Source: Vibrio artabrorum (lineage in GTDB: Bacteria > Pseudomonadota > Gammaproteobacteria > Enterobacterales > Vibrionaceae). Taken from it: 64,000 nucleotides of DNA. This document shows, one piece after another, positions 39,361 to 49,914 of this stretch (the stretch's first letter is position 1; each line of letters opens with the position of its first letter). The notes beneath the pieces are model-generated. The model ran no database searches. It had not been told where the DNA came from and was given only the letters and a program-made list of their open reading frames with translations. Where the stretch lies: positions 1,922,001-1,986,000 of the forward strand of contig NZ_AP025458.1 of assembly GCF_024347295.1 (NCBI RefSeq), written 5' to 3'. The position numbers and the translations under genes were made by a program.

Positions 39361-41436
39361 ATGGCGACTGACCCAAGAAACGTTTCCTCAAGGAAATTAC
39401 TGGTAACTTGTGCGCTTCCGTACGCTAACGGCTCTATTCACCTTGGCCATATGCTTGAGCATATCCAAGCGGATATCTGGGTTCGATACCAGCGTCTACG
39501 TGGCAACACTGTAAACTTCATCTGTGCTGACGATGCTCACGGCACGCCAATTATGCTTAAAGCTCAACAGATGGGTATCACGCCAGAAGAGATGATCGCG
39601 GCTGTTAGTGAAGAGCACCAAAAAGACTTCGCTGGCTTTGATATCAGCTTTGATAACTACCACAGCACACATAGCGAAGAGAACCGTGAACTGGCTTCTC
39701 ACATCTACCTAGAACTTAAAAAGAACGGCTTCATTTCTAGCCGTACTATTTCTCAGCTTTTCGACCCTGAGAAAGAGATGTTTCTACCAGACCGCTTTGT
39801 AAAAGGTACTTGCCCTAAGTGTAAGTCAGAAGACCAGTATGGTGATAACTGTGACAACTGTGGTGAGACATACAGCCCAACTGAACTGATTAACCCTAAA
39901 TCAGCGGTTTCTGGTGCAACTCCAGTAATGAAAGACTCTGAGCACTTCTTCTTCGACCTACCTCAGTTCGAAAGCATGCTTAAAGAGTGGACTCGTTCTG
40001 GCTCTCTACAGAATGAAACTGCAAACAAAATGCAGGAATGGTTTGAGTCTGGTCTGCAACAGTGGGATATCTCACGTGATGCCCCTTACTTTGGCTTTGA
40101 AATCCCAGGCGAAAAAGACAAGTTCTTCTACGTATGGCTAGACGCACCGGTTGGCTACATGGCTTCTTTCAAGAACCTATGTGACAAGCGTGACGATCTA
40201 AACTTCGATGAATACTGGAAGAAAGACAGCACAACGGAACTTTACCACTTCATCGGTAAAGACATCGTTTACTTCCACAGCCTATTCTGGCCAGCAATGC
40301 TAGACGGCGCAGGTTTCCGTAAGCCAAACAACGTATTCGTACACGGCTACGTAACCGTGAACGGTGCGAAGATGTCTAAGTCGAAAGGCACATTCATCAA
40401 AGCAAGCACGTACCTAAACCACCTAGACCCTGAGTGTCTACGTTACTACTACGCTGCGAAACTAAACAGCCGCATCGATGACTTAGATCTTAACCTCGAA
40501 GACTTCACTCAACGTGTAAACGCTGACGTAGTAAACAAGATTGTTAACCTAGCTTCTCGTAACGCTGGCTTCATCACAAAACGTTTTGAAGGCAAGCTAG
40601 CGGCTGAATTTGCAGAGCCTGAGCTATATAACGAATTCGTTGCTGCTGCTGAGCGTATCGGTGAGCTATACGAAACTCGAGAGTTCAGCCGCGCTATCCG
40701 TGAAATCACGGCACTAGCAGACAAAGCGAACCAGTACATCGACGAAAAAGCACCTTGGGTTCTTGCAAAAGAAGAAGGCAAAGAAGCTGAGCTTCAAGAA
40801 GTTTCTTCTGTCGGTATTAACCTATTCCGCGTACTGATGGCTTACCTGAAACCAGTGATGCCAGAGCTTGCAGCTCGCACTGAAGCTTTCCTAAACGAAG
40901 AGCTAACGTGGGAAGCGATTGCGACTCCGCTAACTGATCACGAGATCACTCAGTTCAAAGCGCTATTCAACCGTATTGATCCTAAGAAAGTGGAAGCAAT
41001 GGTTGAGTCTTCTAAAGAAGATGCAGCCGCTGAAGCAGCAGCGAAAGAAAAAGCAGAAGCTGAAAAAGAGCAAGCAAGCCAAACTGAGCTAGACAAAGAG
41101 CCAATCGCAGACGAGATTGAGTTCGATGCCTTTGCAGCAGTAGACATGCGTATTGCTCGTATCATCTCTTGTGAAGAAGTACCAAAAGCGAACAAACTAC
41201 TGAAGTTCCAACTGGACATCGGTGGTGAGACTCGCCAAGTATTCTCTGGTATCAAATCAGCATACAAACCTGAAGAGCTAGAAGGCAAGCTAACGGTAAT
41301 GGTAGCCAACCTAAAACCTCGTAAGATGAAGTTTGGTATGTCTGAAGGCATGATCCTAGCAGCGGGCCCTGGCGGCAGCGACCTATGGATCCTTGAGCCA
41401 CACGAAGGTGCTCAACCTGGTATGCGTGTAATGTAA
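39361..41436 (+). CDS. metG: Methionyl-tRNA synthetase
   Basis: 691 residues, class I synthetase charging tRNA-Met. HLGH (27-30) is the HIGH motif, KMSKS lies near 336-340, a zinc knuckle [17 protein letters not shown] is near 146-162, and the C-terminal tRNA-binding domain (about 590-691, [20 protein letters not shown]) is joined by an Ala/Glu-rich linker. Complete length for the dimeric bacterial type. Confidence 0.97.
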   Translation: MATDPRNVSSRKLLVTCALPYANGSIHLGHMLEHIQADIWVRYQRLRGNTVNFICADDAHGTPIMLKAQQMGITPEEMIAAVSEEHQKDFAGFDISFDNYHSTHSEENRELASHIYLELKKNGFISSRTISQLFDPEKEMFLPDRFVKGTCPKCKSEDQYGDNCDNCGETYSPTELINPKSAVSGATPVMKDSEHFFFDLPQFESMLKEWTRSGSLQNETANKMQEWFESGLQQWDISRDAPYFGFEIPGEKDKFFYVWLDAPVGYMASFKNLCDKRDDLNFDEYWKKDSTTELYHFIGKDIVYFHSLFWPAMLDGAGFRKPNNVFVHGYVTVNGAKMSKSKGTFIKASTYLNHLDPECLRYYYAAKLNSRIDDLDLNLEDFTQRVNADVVNKIVNLASRNAGFITKRFEGKLAAEFAEPELYNEFVAAAERIGELYETREFSRAIREITALADKANQYIDEKAPWVLAKEEGKEAELQEVSSVGINLFRVLMAYLKPVMPELAARTEAFLNEELTWEAIATPLTDHEITQFKALFNRIDPKKVEAMVESSKEDAAAEAAAKEKAEAEKEQASQTELDKEPIADEIEFDAFAAVDMRIARIISCEEVPKANKLLKFQLDIGGETRQVFSGIKSAYKPEELEGKLTVMVANLKPRKMKFGMSEGMILAAGPGGSDLWILEPHEGAQPGMRVM

Positions 41437-41471
41437 TTCTGACTCCAGTCAGATAACAAGCACCCATCACG

Positions 41472-41525
41472 AAATCCCTAATGCATTTTTGACTTGAAAG
41501 AGTTAATCAGCATTGGGGATTTTTT
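41472..41525 (+). terminator. Intrinsic terminator after metG
   Basis: AAATCCCTAATGC pairs with GCATTGGGGATTT (one G-T pair) over a 25-base loop and is followed by T residues. Confidence 0.75.
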
Positions 41526-41656
41526 ATATCTACCGAAAATTAACGTTCTCTGTTAGAGTCGCCGTCAACTATGCTATGTAGAGTAGAAATGAGTTCGTCG
41601 ACGCTGATGGGCTAACCAACACCTCTTTACTCTAAAACCTTTTTTAGGAATCTCCT

Positions 41657-42136
41657 GTGACTAACAACGAAATCTTGCGTCGTATTCAACACGCACTAAA
41701 CCTTAAAAATGCACAAATCATCAAAGCTATCGAACAAGCTGATGTGACCGTTGCTCATGATCAAGTGATTGACTGGCTAAAAGACGACAACGACAAGTCA
41801 TGCTCTAAGATGAAAGATAAAGAGTTAGCGGTATTCCTAAATGGTTTCATCAACCTTAAGCGTGGCAAAAAAGAAGGTGAGCAACCTAAACCTGAAGTCG
41901 CACTGACGAACAACATGATCTTCATGAAGCTGCGTATCGCATTAAACATGAAAGCAGAAGATGTTTTGGACGTACTAGAAGTGGTTGGCATTAGCTTGAG
42001 CAAGTACGAAATCGGCGCTTACTTCCGCAAGCCAGAAAACAAAAACTACAAAGTGTGTGAAGACCAACTACTTTGCGATTTTCTAAACGGCGTGCAATTT
42101 ACCAACCGTCCAGACTCAGAAGAGTTTGCGGGTTAA
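41657..42136 (+). CDS. yehS: YehS, DUF1456 protein
   Basis: 159 residues made of two related DUF1456 repeats: NNEILRRIQHALNLKNAQIIKAIE (about 3-26) and NNMIFMKLRIALNMKAEDVLDVLE (about 85-108). The function is unknown; structures in the family resemble DNA-binding repeats, but no activity is proven. GTG 41657 is 6 bases after AGGAA. Single gene. Confidence 0.88.
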   Translation: MTNNEILRRIQHALNLKNAQIIKAIEQADVTVAHDQVIDWLKDDNDKSCSKMKDKELAVFLNGFINLKRGKKEGEQPKPEVALTNNMIFMKLRIALNMKAEDVLDVLEVVGISLSKYEIGAYFRKPENKNYKVCEDQLLCDFLNGVQFTNRPDSEEFAG

Positions 42137-42239
42137 GTCGCTACTCCTCGATAAATGTTAAGTTACTACACATAGATAAATTACTCGTCATAGGTAAGTA
42201 ACTGACCCACCGATAATTTTCTAGTAACGACAGATAAAT

Positions 42240-42278
42240 AAAAAGCGGCGCGATAATTCAATTATCGCGCCGCTTTTT
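42240..42278. terminator. Bidirectional terminator between yehS and fadR
   Basis: Eighteen-base perfect stem (42240-42257 with 42261-42278), core GCGGCGCGATAAT, with a TCA loop and T runs in both directions, between convergent genes. Confidence 0.93.
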
Positions 42279-42330
42279 CATTTTCTTTACGTCACGGGCT
42301 CAATAAGAACAACAATAGTAAGCCTATGGA

Positions 42331-43170
42331 CTAGCTGTCGTCTTCAGTGAAATTCGTTGGTAATGTCGTTTTCATTTCATTCCAGATTTGAGCACTTGCA
42401 ATGCCGTAATTACGGATCACTAATGGCAAATTTTCACGTTGGCCGCTCTCACAAATAACAAACAACTCTTTATAAAACTCCATCGCTAAACGGCGGGCTT
42501 CTGGATTAGAGAAGTAATAGCTACCAACACGGTCATACAGTTTACGTACACCGTTAAAAATCAGGCCGTAAATTTGGTTGCCTGAATGGAACGCCAAACG
42601 TTGAAATAGCATATAATCATAAAAGTTAAATGTCTTCGCAATTAGGATTGTTTGACGTTTCTCTTCGTCTTTTTCTACGTTTTCTTTAACGGCTTGCTTA
42701 ATCTTATCTGCATAAGGCGATGAGGCTAGAAAGTCATCCCATGTTGGTGCCGCAAGTAAAGCTTCACAAGATTCAATCACGTTAGTTATCGTACGCTCAG
42801 AGGCTTCTTTATTTGCTTTGAAAGCATAACGCATAAAGATCGGGCTGATATTCGTCCGAGCGGCCAGTAAGTCTTCTACCATTTTACTGGCATTATCAAC
42901 ATCCAACGTCATTAGTGTATCGAGAATATGAAGACCTGAAGTCTCCATAAATTGGTTCACTTTGGTTGGTTTGCCGTGTTGTATTGTCAACCAACCGTCA
43001 CGAGCGAGACGCTGGAGTACTTCTCGAAGCGTCGTACGTGTAACACCAATCAGCTCAGAAAGCTCACGCTCTGCGGGCAAGATAGAACCTGGAGGGAAAC
43101 GGCCATTCCAAATACTTTCAATGATATACTTTTCTGCAAATCCTGCCGGGCTCTTCGCCTTAATGACCAT
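42331..43170 (-). CDS. fadR: Fatty-acid metabolism regulator FadR
   Basis: 279-residue GntR-family regulator that represses beta-oxidation genes and activates unsaturated fatty-acid synthesis; acyl-CoA releases it. The N-terminal winged helix (about 1-72, [35 protein letters not shown]) is nearly identical to E. coli. A block of about 40 residues around 140-180 ([20 protein letters not shown]) is absent from the 239-residue E. coli protein; Vibrio FadR is known for such an insertion, which creates a second ligand site in V. cholerae. Divergent from nhaB, as in enterics. Confidence 0.95.
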   Translation of the reverse strand: MVIKAKSPAGFAEKYIIESIWNGRFPPGSILPAERELSELIGVTRTTLREVLQRLARDGWLTIQHGKPTKVNQFMETSGLHILDTLMTLDVDNASKMVEDLLAARTNISPIFMRYAFKANKEASERTITNVIESCEALLAAPTWDDFLASSPYADKIKQAVKENVEKDEEKRQTILIAKTFNFYDYMLFQRLAFHSGNQIYGLIFNGVRKLYDRVGSYYFSNPEARRLAMEFYKELFVICESGQRENLPLVIRNYGIASAQIWNEMKTTLPTNFTEDDS

Positions 43171-43803
43171 CTACACTTCAATCCAATTATTCTATTCTAA
43201 TTACTCATCATACCACTAGTCGAACCGAGCGGAAACACCCTCAAAAACTTTACTCACCTCGAATAAGTTAGAGTTAAAACTCTAAAGTTAATCAAAAGTT
43301 TACATCTCGAGCTGAGAAAGCAAGCGACTATAAACAACCATCCCTAATAATCGCCCGATATAAAATTACATTGAAAGTCAATAACATAAATCACAATAAC
43401 GGAGTAAATAAATTGCAAAATAACATTGCAATAAACACCTATAAAGCCTAGTTATCCCTGCGACTTTTAATCATTTCGCTGAAATATTGATTCTAGTCGG
43501 TTTTTATCACATTTTAAGTGGTATGCTTGCGCTACTTTGATCGCGTTTCTCAACAAAAAGCAGGTGTTTTTAGTACGACAAGGCTTTTCTTGTTGACTAA
43601 ATGTTATCTAATAGTAAAGTTTCGCTCAAAAATAAGCACTGCTTGAGTTTCTAAGGGAGTGACTTGGCAAGACCACAGAACATTACATGGAATGTAGTTT
43701 TTCTAACTCACTGTTAGTTATAGCTTTTTTTAAAATATTTATAGCTCGATTCTCAAATGTTGTATTGCTTGCCTGTTTATCATCAACATAAAAGAGTATT
43801 AAC
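43171..43803. other. Long non-coding region between fadR and nhaB
   Basis: 633 bases, AT-rich, with no credible gene. It must hold both promoters. I found no clear FadR operator here. A weak hairpin TAACT/AGTTA (about 43709-43725) precedes a T run at 43728-43734, but the stem is too poor to claim a terminator or small RNA. Confidence 0.5.
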
Positions 43804-45396
43804 ATGCCGATGTCTCTCGGAAATGCTTTTATCAAGAACTTCCTTGGAAAAGCTCCTGATTGGTACAAACTTGCCATCATTTCCTTTTTAATCATCAATC
43901 CATTTATTTTCTTCCTCGTTGACCCATTTGTTGCGGGCTGGCTATTGGTGGTAGAATTTATTTTCACTCTCGCTATGGCGCTAAAATGTTACCCTCTTCA
44001 ACCGGGGGGCTTATTGGCAATCCAAGCTGTCGCGATTGGCATGACCAAACCAGAAATGGTGTATCACGAGCTGCAAGCAAACCTCCCAGTATTACTCTTA
44101 CTGATATTTATGGTTGCTGGCATCTACTTCATGAAAGAACTCCTTCTGTTCATATTCACGAAGATCTTGCTCGGTATCCAATCTAAAATTTTACTCTCTG
44201 TCGCTTTTTGTGTCGCAGCCGCTTTCTTATCAGCATTCCTCGACGCACTAACGGTCATTGCTGTTGTTATTAGCGTCGCGGTTGGCTTCTACTCGATCTA
44301 CCATAAAGTAGCATCGGGGAAAGGCACTACGTCCGCACATGATCATACTCACGATGAAGAGATTTCTGAACTAACACGTGACGATTTGGAAAATTACCGC
44401 GCTTTCCTACGCTCACTACTTATGCATGCTGGTGTAGGGACGGCACTTGGTGGTGTGATGACCATGGTCGGTGAGCCACAGAACTTAGTGATTGCGAAAC
44501 AAGCAGGCTGGGAATTCGGTGAGTTCATTATTCGTATGCTTCCAGTAACCCTGCCGGTCTTCTTTTGCGGTATTCTAACGTGTGCTCTCGTTGAAAAACT
44601 TAAAGTGTTTGGTTACGGCGCAGAGCTGCCAAATAATGTTCGTCAAATCTTAGTCGAATTCGATAACAAAGAACGCGCAAGCCGCACTAAGCAAGATATA
44701 GCAAGACTTTGGATTCAAGGCGCAATCGCCGTTTGGCTCATCGTGGGTCTTGCGCTTCACGTGGCTGAAGTCGGCTTGATCGGTCTATCCGTTATCATCT
44801 TAGCAACGGCTTTTACCGGCGTAATCGAAGAGCACTCTATGGGTAAAGCCTTTGAAGAGGCGCTACCATTCACCGCTCTGCTCGCGGTTTTCTTCTGTAT
44901 TGTTGCTGTCATAATCGACCAGTCATTATTCAAGCCCGTTATCGATGCTGTACTTCACGTTGAAGATAAGGGCGTTCAGCTTGCACTGTTTTATGTCGCC
45001 AATGGAATCTTATCGATGGTGTCAGATAACGTGTTCGTCGGCACGGTGTACATTAACGAAGTGAAAACGGCACTGGTTGAGGGCATCATCAATCGTGACC
45101 AATTCGATCTTCTTGCTGTTGCAATAAACACAGGAACGAACCTTCCTTCTGTAGCAACACCCAACGGGCAAGCTGCATTTCTATTCTTATTAACATCGGC
45201 ACTCGCTCCATTAATTCGACTATCTTACGGCCGTATGGTGTTCATGGCACTGCCATATACCGTGGTATTAGCGCTTGTCGGCCTTGTTGGCATCGTGTTC
45301 TTCGTAGAGCCGATGACAGCATGGTTTTATGACTTAGGTTGGATCGTTCAACGCACTGGTGAAGTGGTTGCTCCTATCTTGTCAGGAGAACATTGA
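43804..45396 (+). CDS. nhaB: Na+/H+ antiporter NhaB
   Basis: 530 residues, about 12 membrane helices, with the NhaB-specific N-terminus [20 protein letters not shown] and the conserved [22 protein letters not shown] and [21 protein letters not shown] segments. It exports sodium in exchange for protons, important for a marine organism. The fadR-nhaB-dsbB order is conserved. The ribosome site is weak; ATG 43810 is an alternative start. Confidence 0.95.
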   Translation: MPMSLGNAFIKNFLGKAPDWYKLAIISFLIINPFIFFLVDPFVAGWLLVVEFIFTLAMALKCYPLQPGGLLAIQAVAIGMTKPEMVYHELQANLPVLLLLIFMVAGIYFMKELLLFIFTKILLGIQSKILLSVAFCVAAAFLSAFLDALTVIAVVISVAVGFYSIYHKVASGKGTTSAHDHTHDEEISELTRDDLENYRAFLRSLLMHAGVGTALGGVMTMVGEPQNLVIAKQAGWEFGEFIIRMLPVTLPVFFCGILTCALVEKLKVFGYGAELPNNVRQILVEFDNKERASRTKQDIARLWIQGAIAVWLIVGLALHVAEVGLIGLSVIILATAFTGVIEEHSMGKAFEEALPFTALLAVFFCIVAVIIDQSLFKPVIDAVLHVEDKGVQLALFYVANGILSMVSDNVFVGTVYINEVKTALVEGIINRDQFDLLAVAINTGTNLPSVATPNGQAAFLFLLTSALAPLIRLSYGRMVFMALPYTVVLALVGLVGIVFFVEPMTAWFYDLGWIVQRTGEVVAPILSGEH

Positions 45397-45474
45397 TATA
45401 ACTTTATATGTACTTTTACGACGAACACTCTAACTAATCAAAAATATTAGTTGATCCGGAAACTTATCCAAGAT

Positions 45475-45502
45475 AAAAAGCTCTGAGTAAACAGGGCTTT
45501 TT
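45475..45502 (+). terminator. Terminator between nhaB and dsbB
   Basis: AAAAAGCTCTG/CAGGGCTTTTT stem with one G-T pair and a 6-base loop. It ends 24 bases before the dsbB start, so dsbB either has read-through transcription or a promoter overlapping this region. Confidence 0.8.
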
Positions 45503-45525
45503 ATTTTATAAACAGGATTAAATTC

Positions 45526-46050
45526 GTGAATTTTTTTGTCATTCTTAAAGACTTCTCTAAGCGACGTCTCTCTTGGCTTTTGCTACTGGCTTTTATTCTG
45601 TTTTTTGAGGCGTGTGCACTCTTCTTTCAGCATGTGGTGATGCTTGCGCCTTGTGTGATGTGTATCTATGAACGCGTCGCGATGCTGACTATCGGCGGCG
45701 CAGCAATCGTTGGTGCAATTGCCCCTAACAATCCAATATCACGTTGGCTTGGCCTTGTGGGTTGGGGATTTGGTGCTTACAAAGGTTTAACGTTAGCGTT
45801 GCAGCATGTCGACTACCAGTTCAATCCTTCCCCCTTCGCAACTTGTGATTTATTTGTCACTTTCCCTAGCTGGGCGCCTCTAAATCAATGGGCTCCATGG
45901 ATGTTTGAGGCTTACGGAGACTGCAGTAAGATCGTGTGGCAGTTCTTGAACCTATCCATGCCGCAATGGTTAGTGATTATCTTTGCCGGAAATCTAATTG
46001 CTTTTGGATTGATTGTTATTGCTCAATTTGTTAAATCAAAAAAAGACTAA
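45526..46050 (+). CDS. dsbB: Disulfide bond formation protein DsbB
   Basis: 174 residues, four membrane helices. The redox pairs Cys43/Cys46 (CVMC) and Cys107/Cys133 are all present, so it should reoxidise DsbA with quinone. The start is GTG 45526 with AGGA upstream. Follows nhaB as in E. coli, though separated by a terminator. Confidence 0.95.
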   Translation: MNFFVILKDFSKRRLSWLLLLAFILFFEACALFFQHVVMLAPCVMCIYERVAMLTIGGAAIVGAIAPNNPISRWLGLVGWGFGAYKGLTLALQHVDYQFNPSPFATCDLFVTFPSWAPLNQWAPWMFEAYGDCSKIVWQFLNLSMPQWLVIIFAGNLIAFGLIVIAQFVKSKKD

Positions 46051-46076
46051 CGATACACCATTAAAATTTGAACAAT

Positions 46077-46106
46077 AAAAAAGTCGATCATGAGATCGAC
46101 TTTTTT
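46077..46106 (+). terminator. Intrinsic terminator after dsbB
   Basis: Thirteen-base stem AAAAAAGTCGATC/GATCGACTTTTTT with an ATGA loop. Confidence 0.92.
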
Positions 46107-46137
46107 ATTGCTTAAACTCTAAGGCTCACTCTAGCTA

Positions 46138-46315
46138 ATACCAATCACAGTAAGTAAGTAAGTGATCAGAAATAGCGTAGAGAGAAAGATTAAGAACAAG
46201 GCCGCTCTTTTCGATAAGAAGTTTCGATAAGTAGTTATTCTACATCAAAAATTCTAACGAAGTTATCGAGCTTTTTAACAAGCTAGGGTGACCAGTTATT
46301 TACTACGATTGGTAT
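46138..46315. repeat. MITE-like element with terminal inverted repeats
   Basis: The ends ATACCAATCACAGTAAGTAA and, on the other strand, ATACCAATCGTAGTAAATAA match at 17 of 20 bases and face each other 178 bases apart. The interior carries no gene. This is the form of a non-autonomous transposon remnant. The end sequence resembles a repeat I recall from other vibrio intergenic regions, which is not verified here. A clear target duplication is not visible. Confidence 0.65.
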
Positions 46316-46335
46316 AAGTATCTCACAAGCCGACA

Positions 46336-46956
46336 TTAGGCGCTTTTTCCACAGCATTGCTTAAACTTTTTACCACTTTCACATGGGCAACTGTCATTAC
46401 GGCCGATGCCTTTGAATGGGTTAACGCTTTGTGACTTATTACCAAGCATGACTTCGTCTGCCGCCAACGCCACTTCAGCAATCATCAGATCGACCTGACC
46501 CACTAGGTCTTCAAGTCCCGGGGGATTTTCAAACCCAGCGGCAATCATCTGCTGCTGAGTCAACTCTTCATCAATCCCTAACATGAGTGTTGTCAGAAGC
46601 GCTTGCAACATACGCAGCGTACCATCTGCCATCGTCACGGTTTGCCACTGTTCTTCTACTGTCGGCCAAACCATCATAAAGCCTTCTGCGAAATCGGCGA
46701 ATTGCTCATTGAAGTCACCGTCAGCAAATACCTCTGTCAGTAAAAATTCACTCCGCTGAATCAAGTTATGCTGACGATTGATTTGCTCAGTTACAGCTGA
46801 CACCAATTCGGGTGGCGCATCAGGAACAATAACAGCAAGCCAAGCTTGAGGATCTAATGGTTTAGTTGCTAAGTTCGACGCCAAAATAGCACCTTCAATA
46901 AATTGAGGCGTGCTCTCTTCAGTTAATACTGTTTGATCCAATAATTGATATTTCAT
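46336..46956 (-). CDS. YecA/UPF0149-family protein with SEC-C zinc motif
   Basis: 206 residues. The N-terminal helical UPF0149-like region (PQFIEGAILASNL, PQAWLAVIV, FAEGFMMVW) is followed by a SEC-C metal motif, CPCESGKKFKQCCG (C-x-C-x8-CC), at the C-terminus. Such motifs bind zinc in SecA and in many small accessory proteins; E. coli YecA has the same layout. Function unknown. It lies 21 bases from the MITE-like element, which may supply its 3' end. Confidence 0.82.
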   Translation of the reverse strand: MKYQLLDQTVLTEESTPQFIEGAILASNLATKPLDPQAWLAVIVPDAPPELVSAVTEQINRQHNLIQRSEFLLTEVFADGDFNEQFADFAEGFMMVWPTVEEQWQTVTMADGTLRMLQALLTTLMLGIDEELTQQQMIAAGFENPPGLEDLVGQVDLMIAEVALAADEVMLGNKSQSVNPFKGIGRNDSCPCESGKKFKQCCGKSA

Positions 46957-47128
46957 GAAAACTCGAGTGTTTAAATCATTTTGCTCATTATAGCGTTATC
47001 AAGCCCAACCGTCGCCATTAACCGCTCAAGCAAGCGGATAACAAGAACACCATACTCATAGTGACAATCCAGTGTTCAAACCGTACAATCACGCCTCCTA
47101 ATTTTAGGGTGACAACTTTGGAAAAAAC

Positions 47129-48079
47129 ATGCGCGTAATACTTGGCCCTATGGAGGGCGTTCTAGACCACCTAATGCGTGAAATTCTCACAGAGATTAAT
47201 GATTACGATCTCTGTGTGACAGAGTTTGTGCGCGTCGTGGACCAACGTCTTCCTCCGCATGTGTTCCACCGTATTTGCCCAGAGCTACATCAAGGGTCTC
47301 AAACCCTTGCGGGTGTGCCGATCCATCTCCAACTACTCGGACAGCACCCAAATTGGATGGCAGAAAATGCCTTCCAAGCCGCCGACCTAGGCGCGAAAGG
47401 CATTGATCTAAACTTTGGGTGTCCTGCGAAAGCGGTCAATAAAAGTAATGGTGGAGCTTCACTACTCAAAGAGCCCGAGCTGATCTATCAAGTGGTGAAG
47501 TCTTGTCGAGAAGCGGTACCTGCGCACATTCCTGTGTCCGCAAAGATTCGATTAGGTTGGGAGCATCCGGAAGAGTGCTTTGAAATCGTCGATGCCATCG
47601 AGCAAGCCAAAGCTGACGAACTCACCGTGCATGCAAGAACCAAAGTGGGCGGCTATAAAGCCAGCGAAATAAAATGGGATTACATCAATCAAATAAGAGA
47701 AAAAACCTCTCTGCCGTTGATTGCTAATGGGGAGATCTGGAACTATCAAGATGGTCAAGATTGCATAGAAGCAACTGGCGTCGATTCATTGATGGTCTGC
47801 CGCGGTGCTTTTAACATTCCAAACCTAGGCAATGTCGTTAAGCACAACCACCCGAAAATGCCGTGGGAGAAAGTAATCGCACTTTTGCTACGCTACTCCG
47901 AATTTCAAATTAAAGGGGATAAAGGCATGTACTACCCCAATAGAGTAAAGCAGTGGTTTGTCTATTTAAGTAAAGGCTACCCTGAAGCGAACGAACTATT
48001 TAAAGAAATTCGAACTTTCAAGAAAGCGCCGCCTATCGTAGAACGCCTACAACGTTATCAACAGGAGCATTTCCGTTGA
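47129..48079 (+). CDS. dusC: tRNA-dihydrouridine(16) synthase DusC
   Basis: 316-residue FMN enzyme reducing U16 in tRNA. PMEGVLDHLMREIL and NDYDLCVTEFVRVVDQ are DusC-type; the catalytic Cys98 is in LNFGCPAKAVNKSNGGASLL; FMN-binding VSAKIRLGW and ANGEIWNYQ follow. Length equals E. coli DusC. ATG 47129 has only a weak ribosome site. Single gene. Confidence 0.94.
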   Translation: MRVILGPMEGVLDHLMREILTEINDYDLCVTEFVRVVDQRLPPHVFHRICPELHQGSQTLAGVPIHLQLLGQHPNWMAENAFQAADLGAKGIDLNFGCPAKAVNKSNGGASLLKEPELIYQVVKSCREAVPAHIPVSAKIRLGWEHPEECFEIVDAIEQAKADELTVHARTKVGGYKASEIKWDYINQIREKTSLPLIANGEIWNYQDGQDCIEATGVDSLMVCRGAFNIPNLGNVVKHNHPKMPWEKVIALLLRYSEFQIKGDKGMYYPNRVKQWFVYLSKGYPEANELFKEIRTFKKAPPIVERLQRYQQEHFR

Positions 48080-48126
48080 GCTTAACTATCCTTACCCCTG
48101 TAGAGTCCCCCCTCTCTCCATTGCAT

Positions 48127-48145
48127 CATGAGATCTAAGAGATCT
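48127..48145. terminator. Hairpin between dusC and the diguanylate cyclase gene
   Basis: TGAGATCT/AGATCTCA stem with a 3-base loop between convergent genes. There is no T run on either side, so intrinsic termination is doubtful. Confidence 0.35.
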
Positions 48146-48155
48146 CAAAACGTGG

Positions 48156-49622
48156 TTAAAACTCGATTCGGTCTTTACCCATGCTCTTAGCCACGTACAG
48201 TTTCTCATCGGCGTACTTAAATATCTCTGTAAAACTAAGCTTCCGCCCGCCCGCTTCAACAATACACACACCGCCAGAGACGGTAAAGCCAGTCGGGATA
48301 ATATCGACTGATCTTGTGCAAATGGTCTCTTTGACGCGGTGTAGGGTCTCAACCAAAGATGTACGATCATCGCCTTTTATATAAACAACAAACTCTTCAC
48401 CGCCAAACCTTGCAACGACGTCACTGCTTCGAATACTACTATTGAGTTGTTGCGCCATATAACGAATAACATCATCACCAATATCATGACCATAGGTATC
48501 ATTAATCAACTTGAAATTGTCGATATCAAATATCGTCAAAGCAAACAATTTGTCGTGTTCTACTCGGCGCCAAAAAGCTTCTAAACCACGTCGATTCAAT
48601 AGGTTTGTCATTGGGTCCTTGGCTGCAAGATCTTTAAAATAACCACGTTCAATATTTGAATTGACGTAAAAGAAGATAGTTACAGAGAACAAATAGACAA
48701 TAATGGCGACAATTAAACCGTCTTTTTCATAAATAAAGAAATTCTCGATTTCCTTCGTCAGATCCAACTCATAGTAAATAGCATGATGTGATGTGACACC
48801 CTCTAGATGAATTTCCTCGTAAAAAATACTGGTATCACTTGGAGTCACTAATGTTGTATCAATGATGTCCACTTTTCCGGCTAAAAGGGGATTGGAAACC
48901 TCAAGCAATTTGTCCACGTTAATGTCGACCGAGAGTATGCCTTGGTATACCCCTTGGTGAAACACAGGGCTTGTCATGCTAATAATACGATCTAGTGAAT
49001 CAAATCGGTGCATGGGCCCATTTAATGTCAGTTGTTCTGGGCTATTCGCCGTTGCTTGCCAATAAGGGCGACTCTTGATAGTCGAAAGCTGTTCTTTACT
49101 TAAGCCTTTAGCAAAACTTTCTGGTGATGAAATAACATAACCATGTCGGTCTATAAAGTGTACACCGTTGTGAAATTCATCCAGTTGCGATAAGAATGAA
49201 AGGATCGGTGCTAAAGATATCTTCTCTGATGCACCTTTGTATTCATCGCTGGTTTCAGAACAAAGCGACTCTTCACCGACCAACATATAATCAATATCCA
49301 CAGATGGAATATCCGCTATTTTGCTATCCGCAAGAAGCTTGGCCTCGATAGGCCAAATTCGACATAAGCCGTTAATAACCTGCTTATTATGGTCAAGAGT
49401 CAGCGTGCTACCTGATCGATAGTAATTAGTAAAACTATAATCCAAGGCAGTGACAACTTTAGTGGTTCGGTTAAATGCCTCTTCAACACGATGAAATTCG
49501 GTTTCGATGTCTTTCTTTACTGCATCCAAATGGTTCTTTGCAATTAGGCCAATCAGTATCACACCAATCACAGCAGGAAAGCCAAAAACAAAGGTGAGAC
49601 TAAAATGCCTGTTTACTTTCAT
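48156..49622 (-). CDS. Membrane-bound diguanylate cyclase with periplasmic sensor
   Basis: 488 residues. A first membrane helix (about 8-27), a periplasmic region of about 270 residues with Cache-like features (FIDRHGYVISSPESFAKGL, RPYWQATANS, GVYQGILSVDINVDKLL), a second helix (about 297-320), then a GGDEF domain. The active-site GGEEF is at 407-411 and an inhibitory-site RxxD (RSSD) at 398-401, so c-di-GMP synthesis with product feedback is expected. The ligand is unknown. It lies 292 bases downstream of a periplasmic binding-protein gene on the same strand, a possible sensing partner. Confidence 0.9.
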   Translation of the reverse strand: MKVNRHFSLTFVFGFPAVIGVILIGLIAKNHLDAVKKDIETEFHRVEEAFNRTTKVVTALDYSFTNYYRSGSTLTLDHNKQVINGLCRIWPIEAKLLADSKIADIPSVDIDYMLVGEESLCSETSDEYKGASEKISLAPILSFLSQLDEFHNGVHFIDRHGYVISSPESFAKGLSKEQLSTIKSRPYWQATANSPEQLTLNGPMHRFDSLDRIISMTSPVFHQGVYQGILSVDINVDKLLEVSNPLLAGKVDIIDTTLVTPSDTSIFYEEIHLEGVTSHHAIYYELDLTKEIENFFIYEKDGLIVAIIVYLFSVTIFFYVNSNIERGYFKDLAAKDPMTNLLNRRGLEAFWRRVEHDKLFALTIFDIDNFKLINDTYGHDIGDDVIRYMAQQLNSSIRSSDVVARFGGEEFVVYIKGDDRTSLVETLHRVKETICTRSVDIIPTGFTVSGGVCIVEAGGRKLSFTEIFKYADEKLYVAKSMGKDRIEF

Positions 49623-49914
49623 ATTTGTCTGATCTTAGCAATTTCTTACATACACTGTTCATATTATGACATCATTTGCATTATTTTTCGACATAAAATA
49701 CTGTAAGTCGGCATAAAGTTCATATGGTTGTTTAACCGCATAATCATTCATTGCAAACCCATACCCCCAAAAAATGGGGGCCGTAAATAACCTCGTTTCA
49801 GCCATTACTGCAACAGATAAACACCCTATGTTTCGTAGAAGTCATTCAGGATGAGAGATAAAAAGAAAGGGCGCCAACACGATAATAAAAACCATTGAGC
49901 GTGAAGTTTTTCGA

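Noticed and set aside
43700..43735. Possible small RNA terminator upstream of nhaB
   Set aside because: The stem is only five AT-rich pairs and is separated from the T run; no promoter or conserved small RNA recognised.
43171..43803. FadR operator near fadR/nhaB
   Set aside because: No sequence resembling the ACTGGTCNGACCAGT type palindrome was found by eye.
43683..43967. 94-codon minus-strand frame overlapping the start of nhaB
   Set aside because: Two thirds is antisense to the conserved nhaB N-terminus; no family resemblance.
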